64,000 nt of DNA from Aphanomyces cochlioides. Taxonomy: Eukaryota; Oomycota; Saprolegniomycetes; Saprolegniales; Verrucalvaceae. Positions 32,560-44,157 of this stretch are shown here, piece by piece. The notes under the pieces are model-generated. The model saw nothing but the letters and a program-made list of their open reading frames with translations, was not told the origin of the DNA and made no database searches. Positions within the stretch are counted from its first letter, which is position 1, and every line of letters begins with the position of its first letter. A program made the translations under genes and the position numbers. The stretch spans positions 930,001-994,000 of the forward strand of contig JAHQRK010000004.1 in NCBI GenBank assembly GCA_019828595.1, read 5' to 3'.

Positions 32560-34669
32560 TTCATCATCGATATCATGCCCTTGCGAACTCCATGGCAAAT
32601 TTGAGACGCTACCACTGCGCATTGATTTGAGTTGCTTCACTCTCCAGGACTTTGACCAACCGCGTTGTCTATCTCCTCACACCTCCTCTCGACTCGTTCC
32701 AAGTTCTCAGTATCTGCGTTCAAGACACACAAATATCATTTGCAATGAACTCCAATCAAGACTCGACATGGCTTACTTCCCCACAGAAGATGAAATCGTC
32801 AAAATTCCCATTCAAAATCCAGCGAAGAACACGATGATGAAGACAACAATACGATGCTGCTTGGCTGTGCTCACTTACGTGGCACTCGTCCTCGAAGTGG
32901 CGATTATGATACCCAAGATGCAAGAAGAAGAACAAAAGTACTACGATCTACGCTGGATGGAGGAAGACTTGGAGAAGAAAGACCGAGAAGACACTTCGAC
33001 ACACAACGAACTTAACTCCATCATCATATTCCAGCGTCAGCAGAACTGCCGAAGATATTAAAGAACCAACGAACTCGGCCTCGTCATGCGTCAGTGACGA
33101 CTCTGAGCCTCGCATTGCAGCAACGAGCGACGAAGATTCGATTGTCATCGACAACTCCGACTCTGATGACGTGGCTTTTACAACGATTAATGAAGACACA
33201 ATGGTGGACACCTAGAAGGCCGACAAATACAGAGTCGGAGTTGTTGATGAGAATTGAATCTTCATCGCTCGTTGCTGCAATGCGAGGCTCAGAGTCGTCA
33301 CTGACGCATGACGAGGCCGAGTTCGTTGGTTCTTTAATATCTTCGGCAGTTCTGCTGACGCTGGAATATGATGATGGAGTTAAGTTCGTTGTGTGTCGAA
33401 GTGTCTTCTCGGTCTTCCTTCTCCAAGTCTTCCTCCATCCAGCGTAGATCGTAGTACGTTTGTTCTTCTTCAAGTAAACATGAAGCCTGTGGGCCTCGAC
33501 AGTGCAAGTTGTCCCGACAACTGGTCGCCTGACAAGGACACGGAAAAGAAGACCACAGTCCAGACCACAAGAGAAACTGATGATATGACTGCCCCAAAGC
33601 GCATTCAAGGAGAAGGTGTTGATCCCTATGAGATCAAAAGACTTGGTCAAGAAGAAATGACTGAAGCGACCTCAAAAAGTGACGAACCGAAAACTCACGT
33701 GGCGTCATTGCGCGACGTCGACAATGCAAGCTGGCATGACGATTCGTCACCCGAATTTCACAACGACACGGAAGACAAGACCGCAGTCGAGACCACGAAA
33801 GAAAATGGAGACGTCACCGCGACAAATTGCGTTCAAGGCCAAGGTCGTGATCCTCATGAGATCAAAAGACAACCGATGTGTCGACCCTTTCCAAGTGAAC
33901 TGGGAGAGTGCAGTCTCCCGAGCGTGCGTTGGGGGGTTTCCACTGGGGATGACGCAGCAGCACTCCGATGCAGCGACTTTCAACCTTGAAACATTTACCG
34001 ACGATGCACGTCCCTGTGTGTCAAAGATCCCTCAAGAGAACGCAAGAGTCGCCTTGTGGCTGCTGGCGTGACCGAGAAGGACATCAAGGCGTACGACGCA
34101 GCTGTTGCCGTGATTCATGGATCGCGGTGGAGCGAAGTGAAGAGAGCCACGGAGCGAAACACGATGCTCCACGAAGCCAAGTGCTGGAACTCGATACTGC
34201 GCCAACGTCGACAAGACGCCTCGTGGAAGTTCAAACAAAGAGTCTGTTATCGAGACATGACCAAGAAGCGTCGTGCGATGGACGACGAAGCTGACGTGAG
34301 CTGTGCCAAGCGACGCAAGAACGACCACCACACAACTGCCACGAGTGCACAATCCTACGGAGAGACGGAGGTCCCTCAATGGATTGAGCACGAGAAGCGC
34401 AAGTTCGTCTGGAAATGCTAGCCCAAGCCAAGCAATACAACATCATGGTGCGTTTCCAGCGACAATCGTTGAAGACCTCCCAAGGACAACCATATGGTGC
34501 GCCACACGTTAGCGAAAACCACACGAACGCTTGTCCACTGATCATTGAGGTAGTCATCGCGAGTGCCAAGTCGAAGAATGGTCCTCCTCTTGTCACCTCA
34601 GCCAAAGCGAACAATGTTCCCCCAGACGTCACTGCAGCGAACGCGACCGCCAAGCGCCGCAGATGCTGA
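32560..34669 (+). pseudogene. Diverged paralogue of the leader-acidic/KR-tail family, broken
   Basis: Sequence before 32830 is homologous to that before 28276. The ATGATG at 32830 opens TIRCCLAVLTYVALVLEVAI, a hydrophobic leader like the one at 28276, followed by an acidic segment and a stop at 33061 inside a long inverted repeat. Open frames resume at 33480 with two tandem units of about 70 residues (GVDPYEIKR and GRDPHEIKR mark their ends) and at 34056-34421 and 34415-34669 with a KR-rich end: MTKKRRAMDDEADVSCAKRR, then TAANATAKRRRC. This end parallels the 25.0-25.5 and 29.7-30.2 kb copies. No cyclin box is present. At least two frame breaks. Confidence 0.6.
32922..33473. repeat. Long inverted repeat, arms of about 244 bp, loop 64 bp
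   Basis: 32922-33165 and 33230-33473 are near-perfect reverse complements centred at 33197; the same peptide (YYDLRWMEEDLEK) is encoded on the + strand at 32938 and on the - strand at about 33457. Confidence 0.95.
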
Positions 34670-35641
34670 TCGACATGTAAGTAAGCTGTAGGAAAATTAA
34701 TTAATGCATAAATTCATGTTTTTCAGCTCATGCTGCGCACGCCGAGTACTTCACTCCAAACGTTCAATGCATGCAGCCTTTTTTGTTGCCAACGGTGATG
34801 AAGAATCAAACATGAAACTCTAGCGGTGTGTTCACCTGAGAGAAGAAATCATGACTTGCTTTTTCTTCCAAGATTTGATGTATCAACTGATGCGGCAAAT
34901 CCCTGTCACGACATAAGCATGAGTCGTGGGACACCAAGCCAGCTCGTTCCGGATCCATATTTTCGTCGACCATATTTCAACATGACCCAGCAGGACGCAA
35001 GCATTTCTGTGGTTCACAAGTGGGAACTCAGAGGCGCTCTTATATTTGTATCTTCGTGTGCTTTGAAATGAATTGACGACGAATATCAATCGAGTATGGC
35101 TCTGTCGTGCGCAGTGGCTTGGCTATGACGAAGTCGTTCGAGTAAGGACTACGAGAAGGTACATCTTGAGACTTTGAGAGAGATAGACTGTCCACAGCCG
35201 CTGCCACGACCTGGAAGCATCCACGGACTGCCTTTCTCGAGATCCAAACTGAAAAGCGCGCCAAGTTTATCCGGAAAATCGGATGAACATCCCAAAATAT
35301 AAATATTTTCTATTTTCCTATTAATTTCATCCATTTTACTGCATTTTATTGTCAAATACATGAGGGAGGTGTGAATCAAATCGATTAGCCAATCTCAGAG
35401 TCGAGTATTTACCTCATTCACGCAAAACACACCCAAACACACATGGAATTAATTTTGCAAATTTAATGCACTTTCCATATTACTTGACTTTAGTATGAAC
35501 AAATCGATTTGAAAATGATTTCAATTTTTGGTCAAAAATACAAATTTGACTGAAAATTGACAAAACTTTGATTTTTATTTTATCCAATTAAATCCGAATA
35601 TATCTCGGCAAAAGACGGAAAAATCTCGTTTGTGTCGTTCG
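34670..35641. other. Intergenic region, no supported gene
   Basis: The first 60 bp match the 3' flank of the family copy near 30160. The rest is AT-rich with short open frames that lack any recognisable motif. TTATCCGGAAAA occurs near 35269. The last 100 bp should hold the enkurin-gene promoter. Confidence 0.5.
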
Positions 35642-36553
35642 ATGGCGGCGGCCTCGTGGCGGATCGCGCGGACAAATGACTCCTCCGGTGTTGCGAGCGC
35701 GCTGCGTCCGAGTACTGGATACCGCGAAGACATGATTCGACGAGGAGTTGCTCCACGGGATTTTATTCGCGAGAACCGCAAGATGGTCAAGCAAAAACAA
35801 CGCGAGATGCAACAACAAGCCGAGCAAGAGCAAGCCAAGATGCAAGCCAAACTCGAACGCGACAACTTTAAACTGAAGAAGTTTACACGCGTACAATCCC
35901 GAAGTGGATCCTCCTCAGCGTCATCTGCACGCGATGCCATCTCCGAGTCAAATAGCTCGTATGGGACACGATCTAGCGACAATTTAGGTACAAAAGCGCG
36001 CGTTCCGACCGTTGAGCAGCTTCGTCAACGCGAGATCGAGCTTAAAGCACTCGCTCAACGAAACAAGAACGTCGACTACATTAGCACAAACGCTTGGCAT
36101 GTCATCCAGAAATCCCCCAAGCGCATAGAACCCTCGTTGGCCGAAGTTCGAGACGCAGAAGCAAGGCGGCATCGCAGCTTTGGCGAAGTTCCAGCGTATA
36201 TCCAAGCACGCAAAGCAGCGGTACGATGACGGGTGTCCATGAGAGCAAGTCTAGAACATCTGTAGTGGGCGAAAGAAGAAGAGGAGCGGCGTGCCAAGAT
36301 GCCCGACCCAGATTGTCCGCCTGGAATGGTTCTTCTGCCTGAGGAAGAGCGGCTGTCAACACTGGCGACACTCCATGAAAGCCTCGAGCAAGTGCGGCGA
36401 CAGATGCTCGCGCTGCCGCTGCGCATTGAGACGCTGAGTCAGATCCGACGGAAGGAGGCGATCGAGGCCAAGATGCAGGAGATCGAAGACGCGATCAAGG
36501 TCTTTGACAAGCCCAAAGTGTTTATGATGCCAACGAGCAGCACGAGTGCATGA
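35642..36553 (+). CDS. Enkurin-domain protein (ENKD1/ENKUR-like)
   Basis: Two exons (intron 36221-36265). The C-terminal enkurin domain is clear: VPAYIQARKAA joined to WAKEEEERRAK, CPPGMVLLPEEERLSTL, ALPLRIETLSQIRRKEAIE, EIEDAIKVFDKPKVFM. The middle is rich in Gln/Lys/Glu and probably coiled coil. Enkurin-domain proteins sit inside ciliary microtubules or at the ciliary base; some bind calmodulin. Total about 288 residues, usual for the family. Start ATG at 35642 (the upstream extension begins with TTG). Convergent with SBDS, 16 nt between stops. Confidence 0.88.
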
Positions 36554-36569
36554 AACGTTCCATCTTCAT

Positions 36570-37916
36570 TTACTCCTCCAAAGTCTCAAAGAATCGTGCG
36601 ACGTCATGCGGATCCAACGCTTGGAACGTCGCTTCGTCGATCGCGAGGCGCCTCTTCGCCTTGAGCTTCAGGTTGTATCGATGCCACTCGGAGCGGAAGT
36701 GTTCTCGATACTGAGCCGTGTCGGCGAATGCGCCGCCGCATGTGCTGCAAGGCCGACCACCGGAAGTCGATCCTGACGGAGCAGGTGCCGCCACAGGCGC
36801 AGGGGCCGAAGAGAGCGACGGCGTCTGCGGTGGCTTCGCCAATGCATCGTCCGAGGATAAACCAAGGCGCTCGGTCTTCTTGAGAATCTCAGCGTCGATG
36901 GAATGCTCGCCTTCTTCATGGACACTCAGCTCAATCACTTCGAGGGATCGCGATGCATCTACACAGAATCGGTGAGCGGCATGGAAGGTGGAGCTCATGG
37001 TGGAAACCTTGAACTTGTGGGTCGTTGACAAAGGCGTCGAGCCCGCGATACGAGCCAGGATCGATGAGACAAATGAGCTTGACGACGTCGACGCCGCCCT
37101 TTTGCTCAAGGATCGCGGCGTTGTGCTGCTCGAGGTACGTCTTAATCGCCTTGGCGTCTCTGGCCGAGATGGACACTTGCACTTTCATCTTGGCGCGGGT
37201 GATCGGCATGTGATCTTGAAGTCTGTTGATCACTTCCAGCGCCTGCACAACTTCGTAAGGACGATGAAGCCTCGAGGAAGTTGCACCTGTTGCTTGGCAC
37301 TGCGGTTGGGAATCAACGAGTAGTGGATTTCCTTCATGACGCGCTCAATCACAGTAAACTACATGGAGAAATGAGTCCATCGCAGGAAGAGCGGCGGCGT
37401 GCGTACTGGATACGGCCGATTTGATTCCGGATTGACGCATTTTTCGGCGACGATCGTGGCGATCTCCTGGTAGAGACTACACACAGACGGGGTGGTCAAG
37501 AGGAGTCACGACGAGAAGATGACGTACGATTGATTTGACGCGGCACGCTCGCCGTCCGAGACTTGGAGTTCACCGAGTTCGATGATGCGTTTCGCAACTT
37601 CATCGACATCGTCAGTGCCAAAGACACGGCGCATGTCTTCCACCGTCGCGCGTTTGCCCTACGGAAGAAAACATGAGGAAGTACGAGTCGGTGGAAGTAC
37701 CTTGGAGACGTTCTCGAACACGCCGTCGGATTGCAGTACTTCGTCGAAGTTGGTTTCGACTTTGTTGCGCCAATTGACCACTTTGTTCTTATAGCACGCG
37801 ACTTCGAAGCGACATCCGCCCTTCTTGAGCTTGACGATCGCGACGTTCGTGAGACGCTTTTGGCCCTTCGGTTGGAGCACTTGGCTTCGTTGGCGACCCG
37901 TCGATGAGTACGACAT
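36570..37916 (-). CDS. SBDS: SBDS ribosome maturation factor with C-terminal zinc finger (copy 1)
   Basis: Mini-exons from the ATG at 37916 give the SBDS fold: [40 protein letters not shown], then [13 protein letters not shown] sequence, [19 protein letters not shown] and a C-terminal ferredoxin-like part ending [19 protein letters not shown]. Beyond the usual end it adds a helix and a C2H2-type finger: [18 protein letters not shown] followed by [14 protein letters not shown], like the fingers of ribosome-assembly factors Rei1/ZNF622. Plant SBDS also has a zinc-finger extension. SBDS with EFL1 releases eIF6 from pre-60S subunits. A tandem paralogue follows upstream. Confidence 0.9.
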
Positions 37917-38039
37917 GATGCGGCAGCAGTGGAAATGGAGGAATGGTCTCAACGGATAGAAAACATCCATGCGACCATCACTCTATCATAGAATCCCATC
38001 GAACCAAAAGAAAGATGTTGGAGAAAGATGGGATTGCAT

Positions 38040-39345
38040 TCACTCGAGGCTCTCAAAGACTCTCTGAATCGCTGCTGCATCCATGGCAAGGAACGATCTT
38101 TCGTCGGTGACAACCGATCCTTTAGCTTTCATTTTCAAGTTGTAGCGGTGCCATTCTGACCGGAAATGGTCACGGTACTGAGCAGTGTCGGCAAAATTGC
38201 CACCGCAAGTACTACAAGCTCGACCGCGAGGCTTTGGGGCAGCAACTGGAATCGCAGGAGGCTGAGCTGGTGTCTCGTTGGTTGCGGCCAGCGCTGGCTT
38301 TACGGCTTCGCTGTCCAAAATGAGTTCGATTCCTTCGTGAAAATATCGTTCGACCACGACAAACGATCGGCCTAGGAGATGCCTATCAGCGTATGATCTA
38401 GCAAGGCATCCACGTACTAGCTGCATTCTGAGCGACGAAGGTGTCAATATTTCGGTACACATCAGGCTCGATCAAACACACATAGCTCAGTCCAGCATCG
38501 CTCGACTGTTGTTCGACAATATTTGTTGTGATAGATGACAAAAAATCGTTCAAGAGAGACTCGTCTACCAGGCGGAAAGATCAAATGCTGATGAAATTGC
38601 ACCAACCTTGCAAACCGACGGAAACTTGGACCTTCATTTTGGCGCGCGTAATGGGAATACGGGCTTTCAAGCTTTCGACTACATCTGAGGCCTACCCGTG
38701 TAATGAAAGATCAGAATGGATGTAATGTGCACCTGTTGCTTCACGCTTCGGTTGGGATTAAGAGCATATTGAGTGTCCTTCATCAACTTTTCAATGCTGG
38801 AAACCTATCGCAGACGTCAGATACTATGAATTTCATGACCCATACCGAGTATGGACGATTCGATTCGGGATGGACGCATCTCTCCGCAACGATGCCTGCA
38901 ACTTCGCGAAAGACGCTAAGCATATTGTAGGTCGTAGTGGAGATCGATAGCCCACCTCTCGTTGTGCGTCGCTCGTTCTTCGTCCGTAACTTGTACCTCA
39001 CCAGTTTCAATGATGATTTTTGCAACGTGCTCAATGTCAAGGGTTTTAAACACACGCTCAATATCTTCATCATGTGCGCGTTTGGCCTAGGCATGCATAT
39101 CAGTCAGTCAAAAACGAAGTCTCCAGTGTGCGTGTTACTCGAGACACATTTTCAAAAATGGCGCGAGATTGCAACACCTGCTCCAAGTCAGTTTCGACAC
39201 CAGAGCGCCAGTTCGCAACAGTATTCTTGATGCAGGCGACTTCGAATCGACATCCTCCTTTTCGTAGGCGCACCACGGTCGTATTTTCTAGACGTTGCTG
39301 CGATAGCGGCGTGAAAACGCGCTGGCTTTGGTGAAGGAAGCCCAT
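38040..39345 (-). CDS. SBDS paralogue with C-terminal zinc finger (copy 2)
   Basis: Same architecture and direction as copy 1, 123 bp upstream of its start: [70 protein letters not shown], and the finger [18 protein letters not shown] with [14 protein letters not shown]. It is clearly diverged from copy 1 (for example [15 protein letters not shown] versus ACIKNTVANWRSGVE) but all exons can be joined in frame, so it is not an obvious pseudogene. SBDS is single-copy in most eukaryotes; this copy may be specialised. Confidence 0.85.
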
Positions 39346-39478
39346 CTTTGATCTCGCTGGCAAATATGAAAATGAAAAAAATAAAATGAAGATATTGAAA
39401 TAATGTCAAATTAAATGATTTTTGGAATTACATATTTTAAGGGGTGTAGGGGTTATTTGTTGTTTGGTGGCCAAAAGC

Positions 39479-40294
39479 ATGGCGGTACGTCGGAGGCATG
39501 GTGAAGTCCTTGAGAAATCTCGGTAGGATCAACCTAAGAAAGGCGTAGCGAACGTCACGCGCAAGACTTGGGACAAAGCGTTCTATGCTCAGCAGGCGGC
39601 GTTGCGCGCATCCGGACAGCTCGAGGAGCAACAGGAGAAGAAAACCAAGAAGATACACATTGAGCGCGAAGAATTCCAACCTGCGCCAGAAGGAGCCGCG
39701 GGTCCACCAGGTTCCGCGCGTGCATTTCTGAAGGTATGTGAATTGGCGAAGCCGTACTCAAACAAGTCTAATGCCATGTGTGGTTCAGGCACGAACGAAA
39801 AAGGTCGAGCTTGATGCTAAAGTCGGCCAAGTCGCGGTTATCAAGCCCGAGGATGCAATGACTGGTACGGGTTATTACTGCGAAGTGTGCGAAGTGACGC
39901 TGAAGGATTCCGTGTCGTACATTGACCACGTGAACGGCAAGAAGCGTATGTCGTGATGTCGTATTTGTGGGATCTTGATGTCTCTGCGATAGATTTACGG
40001 CGACTGGGTTTCAGTAATCGCGTTGAGAAAGCATCCGTCGAATCTGTGCGCGAGCGGTTGAATGCACACGTGAAGCGGAAATGGGATCCTGAAATCACCA
40101 AGAAGTTGGACGCTGTCGAAGCGTATGAGAAGAAACTCGCCGACATGGAGAGCGAGTCCCAAGCGAAGAAGCAAAAGAAGAAAGAGGCCAAAGCCGCTGC
40201 TGCCGCGCCGGTCAACATTTTCGCATCGGAAGAAGAGGAAGCGATGATGGCTGCGATGGGCTTTGGCGGGTTCCAATCCACCAAGAAGAAGTAA
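39479..40294 (+). CDS. Snu23/ZMAT2-like tri-snRNP zinc-finger protein
   Basis: Four exons: a 6-nt coding first exon (ATGGCG, 39479-39484), then introns 39485-39526, 39734-39788 and 39946-39992. The protein reads KTWDKAFYAQQAALRA near its start, GYYCEVCEVTLKDSVSYIDH for the matrin/U1-type finger, then NGKKHLRRLGFSNRVEK and a C-terminal AMMAAMGFGGFQSTKK. This order matches ZMAT2/Snu23, a component of the U4/U6.U5 tri-snRNP that acts at spliceosome activation. Length of about 220 residues fits. Confidence 0.92.
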
Positions 40295-40489
40295 ACGCAT
40301 TCACGGGACAGGACCGTCGATCCGTCAACTGTCGGCAGTCTGGTGCGCATGCGTTCTTTCATAAAATATGCTGATGACGTGGCAGTGCTCTAGATCCATG
40401 GAGAAGTCATCTTAGTAACGTGCAAGATAATTATGGCCACGAGGCACCCGATCGTCCTGTGAAACGACAGTCCTTTGTCTTGTAACGCT

Positions 40490-43400
40490 ATGCAGCCCCT
40501 CGGCGGAAAAGCGACGCGTCTGCCCTTCCTGAAAGCGCCCGCCGCCGCCGCCGCCGCCGCCGCCACGACGACTACCACATCCACCTTTGTCGAGCCTGCA
40601 ATACCTGGACGCTCGGTCGATCTCAAACCGCGGCCGCCGCCTCCAAAAGACAAGGCGGAAACGTCGGCTACAAATTGTAGCCATGCCAAAGTTCATCTCA
40701 CGCGACTCGCCCATCGGGTAACACCGCCATCTCCATGATATTTCCTTGACCATGGCGCCGTTGCCGTCTGTAGGTCGACGAACCGTTGCTCGCCGTCGAC
40801 GCAACTCCATTAATCACGGACGAACTGCTCGAAATATCAAGTTCTGCGTCTTTGCCGCCGCTTGACACCATGTACATCGCGTTCTCCATCTCATTCTTGG
40901 CTCATCTTCCATGCCATAGCAACCAGAAAGCCTCCATGGGGCGTTTTGACCTAGAGCAGCGGCTCAAGCGCTTGGAGCTCGATGAGTTTGGGCCGTCGGA
41001 TCGTACGAGCTTGCATCTTCTCGGCTGGATTGACGCCTTGTGTAGCGCAAGACGGCGCCGCGGACGACGATCGCTTTACCAGCATGCCTCTGGACGACTA
41101 CATGGAGTTTGCCAATTCGCTCGAGCTGCCGCAACTTCGGAAGCATCACGCCAAGCTCTTCCAGCTCGTTGGGAAGTACCAAGGGCTCTTCTCCGTCGCC
41201 AGTTCCATCTCCGTCGAGATGAACTCGAACGGCGCGCTAGCTCGCATCGTCGAAGGCGTCCACAAAGTCATCGACGTCGAGCGCGTCGTTCTGCTCGTGC
41301 TCAACCGCAAGCGAAAGATGCTTTGCGGCATGATCAACTCGATCGACGTCGAGCTGCCCATGACTTGCGGTGCGTCCTCCAACTTTGCGGCGTCTCATCG
41401 AGAGCGCGCATAGGCATTGAAGGTCTCGTGTTTTCGAATGGGCGGACGATCGCCGTCGACGACGTGCGCGCTGATCCGCGCTTCGACGGGCGGTTGGATC
41501 ACCTCACGGGCTTCACGACGAGGAATCTCATCTGTCTGTGCGTGACGGACCCGAAGAACCGCCCCGTGGCCATCCTCGAGTGCGCCAACAAGGCGACAGC
41601 GTTCACTTCGAGCGACTGCGTCAGTCTGGAACTCATTGCGCTCATCGCTGGCCACACATTGCACAAACTGGAACTCTTCGACAAGGCGCTCACGACCGGC
41701 AGGCGGACGTCCGCCATTCTCCAAGTCGTCAAAGCCGTCTCGGAAGACAGTAAGCGCGCGCCCTATCATGGCGTCGGGGGTGCTCACGGATGGCGCGGTA
41801 GGCACGGACACGTACACGATGATCCACAAAGTGATCCAAGTCGCCAAAGCGGCGCTCAACTGCGACCGACTCACGCTCTATCTGTGCGACAATGTCAAGC
41901 GGGAGCTCGTCTGCTGCGTCTGCAAGGACTCGAGCGTCGAGCGGTTCTCCATGCCGTACGACACTGGTCTCGCTGGCTACGTCGCGACGTCTGGGCAGCT
42001 CCTGCGTCTTGAGAACTGCTACGACGATCCGCGCTTCAACCGCGAGATTGACTCCAAGTCCGGCTACCAAACCGTCTCGATGCTCTGCGCGCCCGTCATC
42101 TCTGCCGATGGAGAGACCGTCGCGGTCGTCCAGGGACTCAACAAGTCGAGCTGGCCCATCCCGGACAACTACACGGGCTCCGTGCCGAAATCGTCCATCA
42201 CGACGTTTGACGACAGCGACGTCGCGCTCTTGACGGCGTTCTGCGCAGGTACTCGGACGTCGCTAGGAGGAGGAGGAAGCTCATGGACAACAACTTTGTA
42301 GAGATTGCAACGTCGCTGCGGCGGTCGACGCTGGAAATGCTCTACCACAAGATGTACCAAGAGATGAATCGCACGACGAAACGCCGCGATTCCGTCGCGA
42401 TCGTGGTCTCGTCGCTGCTCGGTGTCCACTCGAACGACAAGGAAGCCCGACATGGCGTCGGGACTAAAAGCTGGCGCATTTCCGGCCTCGTCGCGACCGC
42501 AGCGTCGAGACTCATGCAGTCGATTACAAGGCGACGGCATGAAGATGGCCATGTCAAACCGACGGCATCGACGCCATCCCTGCCGTTGGCGAATCAAGCT
42601 CCAAAGCCGAGCGCACCGCTGCAGCCGTCGCAGTCCGTGGACGACTTGCGGCCGTGGCAGGAGAAGCAAGCAGGCTTTGACGACTTTGTCTTTGACGTCT
42701 TTGTCTGCACACACAGCGACCTTGTCCATCTCGTCGTCCATGGCTTCAAGCATCTCGGGCTCCTTAGTTTGTTCTCCATCGCCGACGACGTCGTAGTCAA
42801 GTTTGTCGACACGGTGCGGCTCCACTACCGCGAAAACCCGTACCATTCGTGGTGGCATGGCGCGGATGTCTTCCAGCACGTCTTTGCACTCTTGAACCGA
42901 ACGCACCTCCTCTCCATGCTCCAGGTATGTCGACCTTGAACGCGCTTCTAAGTGCGCTTTGCTTCGTAGCCCAACATGGTCCTCGCGATGCTTGTCGCGG
43001 CGGTGTGCCATGACATTGATCATCCTGGCACGGACAACGCATATGAAATCGCAACCACGTCGACGTTGGCGCTCAAGTACAATGACATTTCCGTGCTGGA
43101 GCAGCATCATGCGAGTGAAACCTTCCGCGTCTTGCTTCTTCCAGGCTGCAACATCCTCGCGGGCATGTCAAAACCGGCGTTCCAGACCGTGAGGAAGCTC
43201 ATCATCGACGGCATTCTCCAGACAGACATGAAATGCCACTTTGATCTCGTCCATGACCTCGAGGACGCCGTACGTCGCTTCCATCGTCGCTACACTCATC
43301 CTCCTCTCCAGGTCCTTCGCAAGCAAAAAGACGGCGACGTCTTTGACGTGTCCAACGCCGCGCATGTCAAGTGGATGACCGGCACGATCCTCCATGCCTC

Positions 43401-44143
43401 GGACATTGGCGCACAGACATATCCCGTCGCCGTCGCGGGGCAATGGTACGTCGCTTCTCCATGACACACTGCAAGGATCATGGGCGAGTAGGTCGCAGCG
43501 TCTCATTGAGGAATTTCAACTCCTCGGGGAGAAAGAACGCATGCAAGGTCTTCCCGTCGCGCCGTTCCGCGACAAACTCGACTCGAGCAAAGCCGTCGGG
43601 CGGCTCCAGCTCAACTTCATCAACTACATCGTGTCGCCACTGTGGCATCTCCTCATGGAATTGCTTCCAGGCGCATCGGTGCTACGGCCAAACCTCGAAG
43701 CGAATCGAGCGCACTTCCAGCAAATGATCCTCGAGGCCGACCATCCTGAATTGACCATGTCGGCGTCGCGGCCACTGCTGTCGACGTCGCACTCGGCGTC
43801 GAATCTGTCTCTGCTTCCTCTCAAACGTCGACGGACCAAGAGCATCGTGGCATCGTCCGCCAAGGCTGACAAATTCCTCGCCCAGCAATTGACGCATCAG
43901 CTCTCGATGGCAATTCCTGCTGTTGACAAAGCCCCAGAGAGCTCCCCCGCGACGGAACAACCAAAGCAGCGCCAACTGCGGCCGTCACAGAGCTCCGGTT
44001 GTCTATCGCATGAGTCCAAGCCGTGTCTTCGCGATGCTGACTTCACAAACTTGGCGAGGATAAGCAGCGCGAGCTTGACGCCCATTTCCGCGTCCGAAGT
44101 CATGTCGGACCAAGCGCCGATGGCTCCGTTGATAGATTCTTGA
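40490..44143 (+). CDS. Dual-GAF cyclic-nucleotide phosphodiesterase
   Basis: Starts at ATG 40490 with a Pro/Ala-rich leader including a poly-Ala run from (GCC)n. Two GAF domains follow: the first spans LFSVASSISVEMNSNG to LTGFTTRNLICLCV, the second YTMIHKVIQVAKAALNCDRL to SGYQTVSMLCAPVISADGE. The catalytic domain has NPYHSWWHGADVFQ, VCHDIDHPGTDNAYE (metal-binding HD and H), LTH-like helices and VKWMTGTILHASDIGAQ, where the HASD Asp completes the metal site. Layout as in PDE2/5/6/10/11; it should hydrolyse cAMP and/or cGMP with GAF-ligand control. The common YHN is YHS here. About nine introns of 40-60 nt. The C-terminal 150 residues are Ser-rich and basic. Confidence 0.9.
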
Positions 44144-44157
44144 ACAAGACCGTCGTG

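Noticed and set aside
34826..35071. 81-codon + strand frame
   Set aside because: No motif or homologue recognised; lies in repeat-derived, AT-rich DNA.
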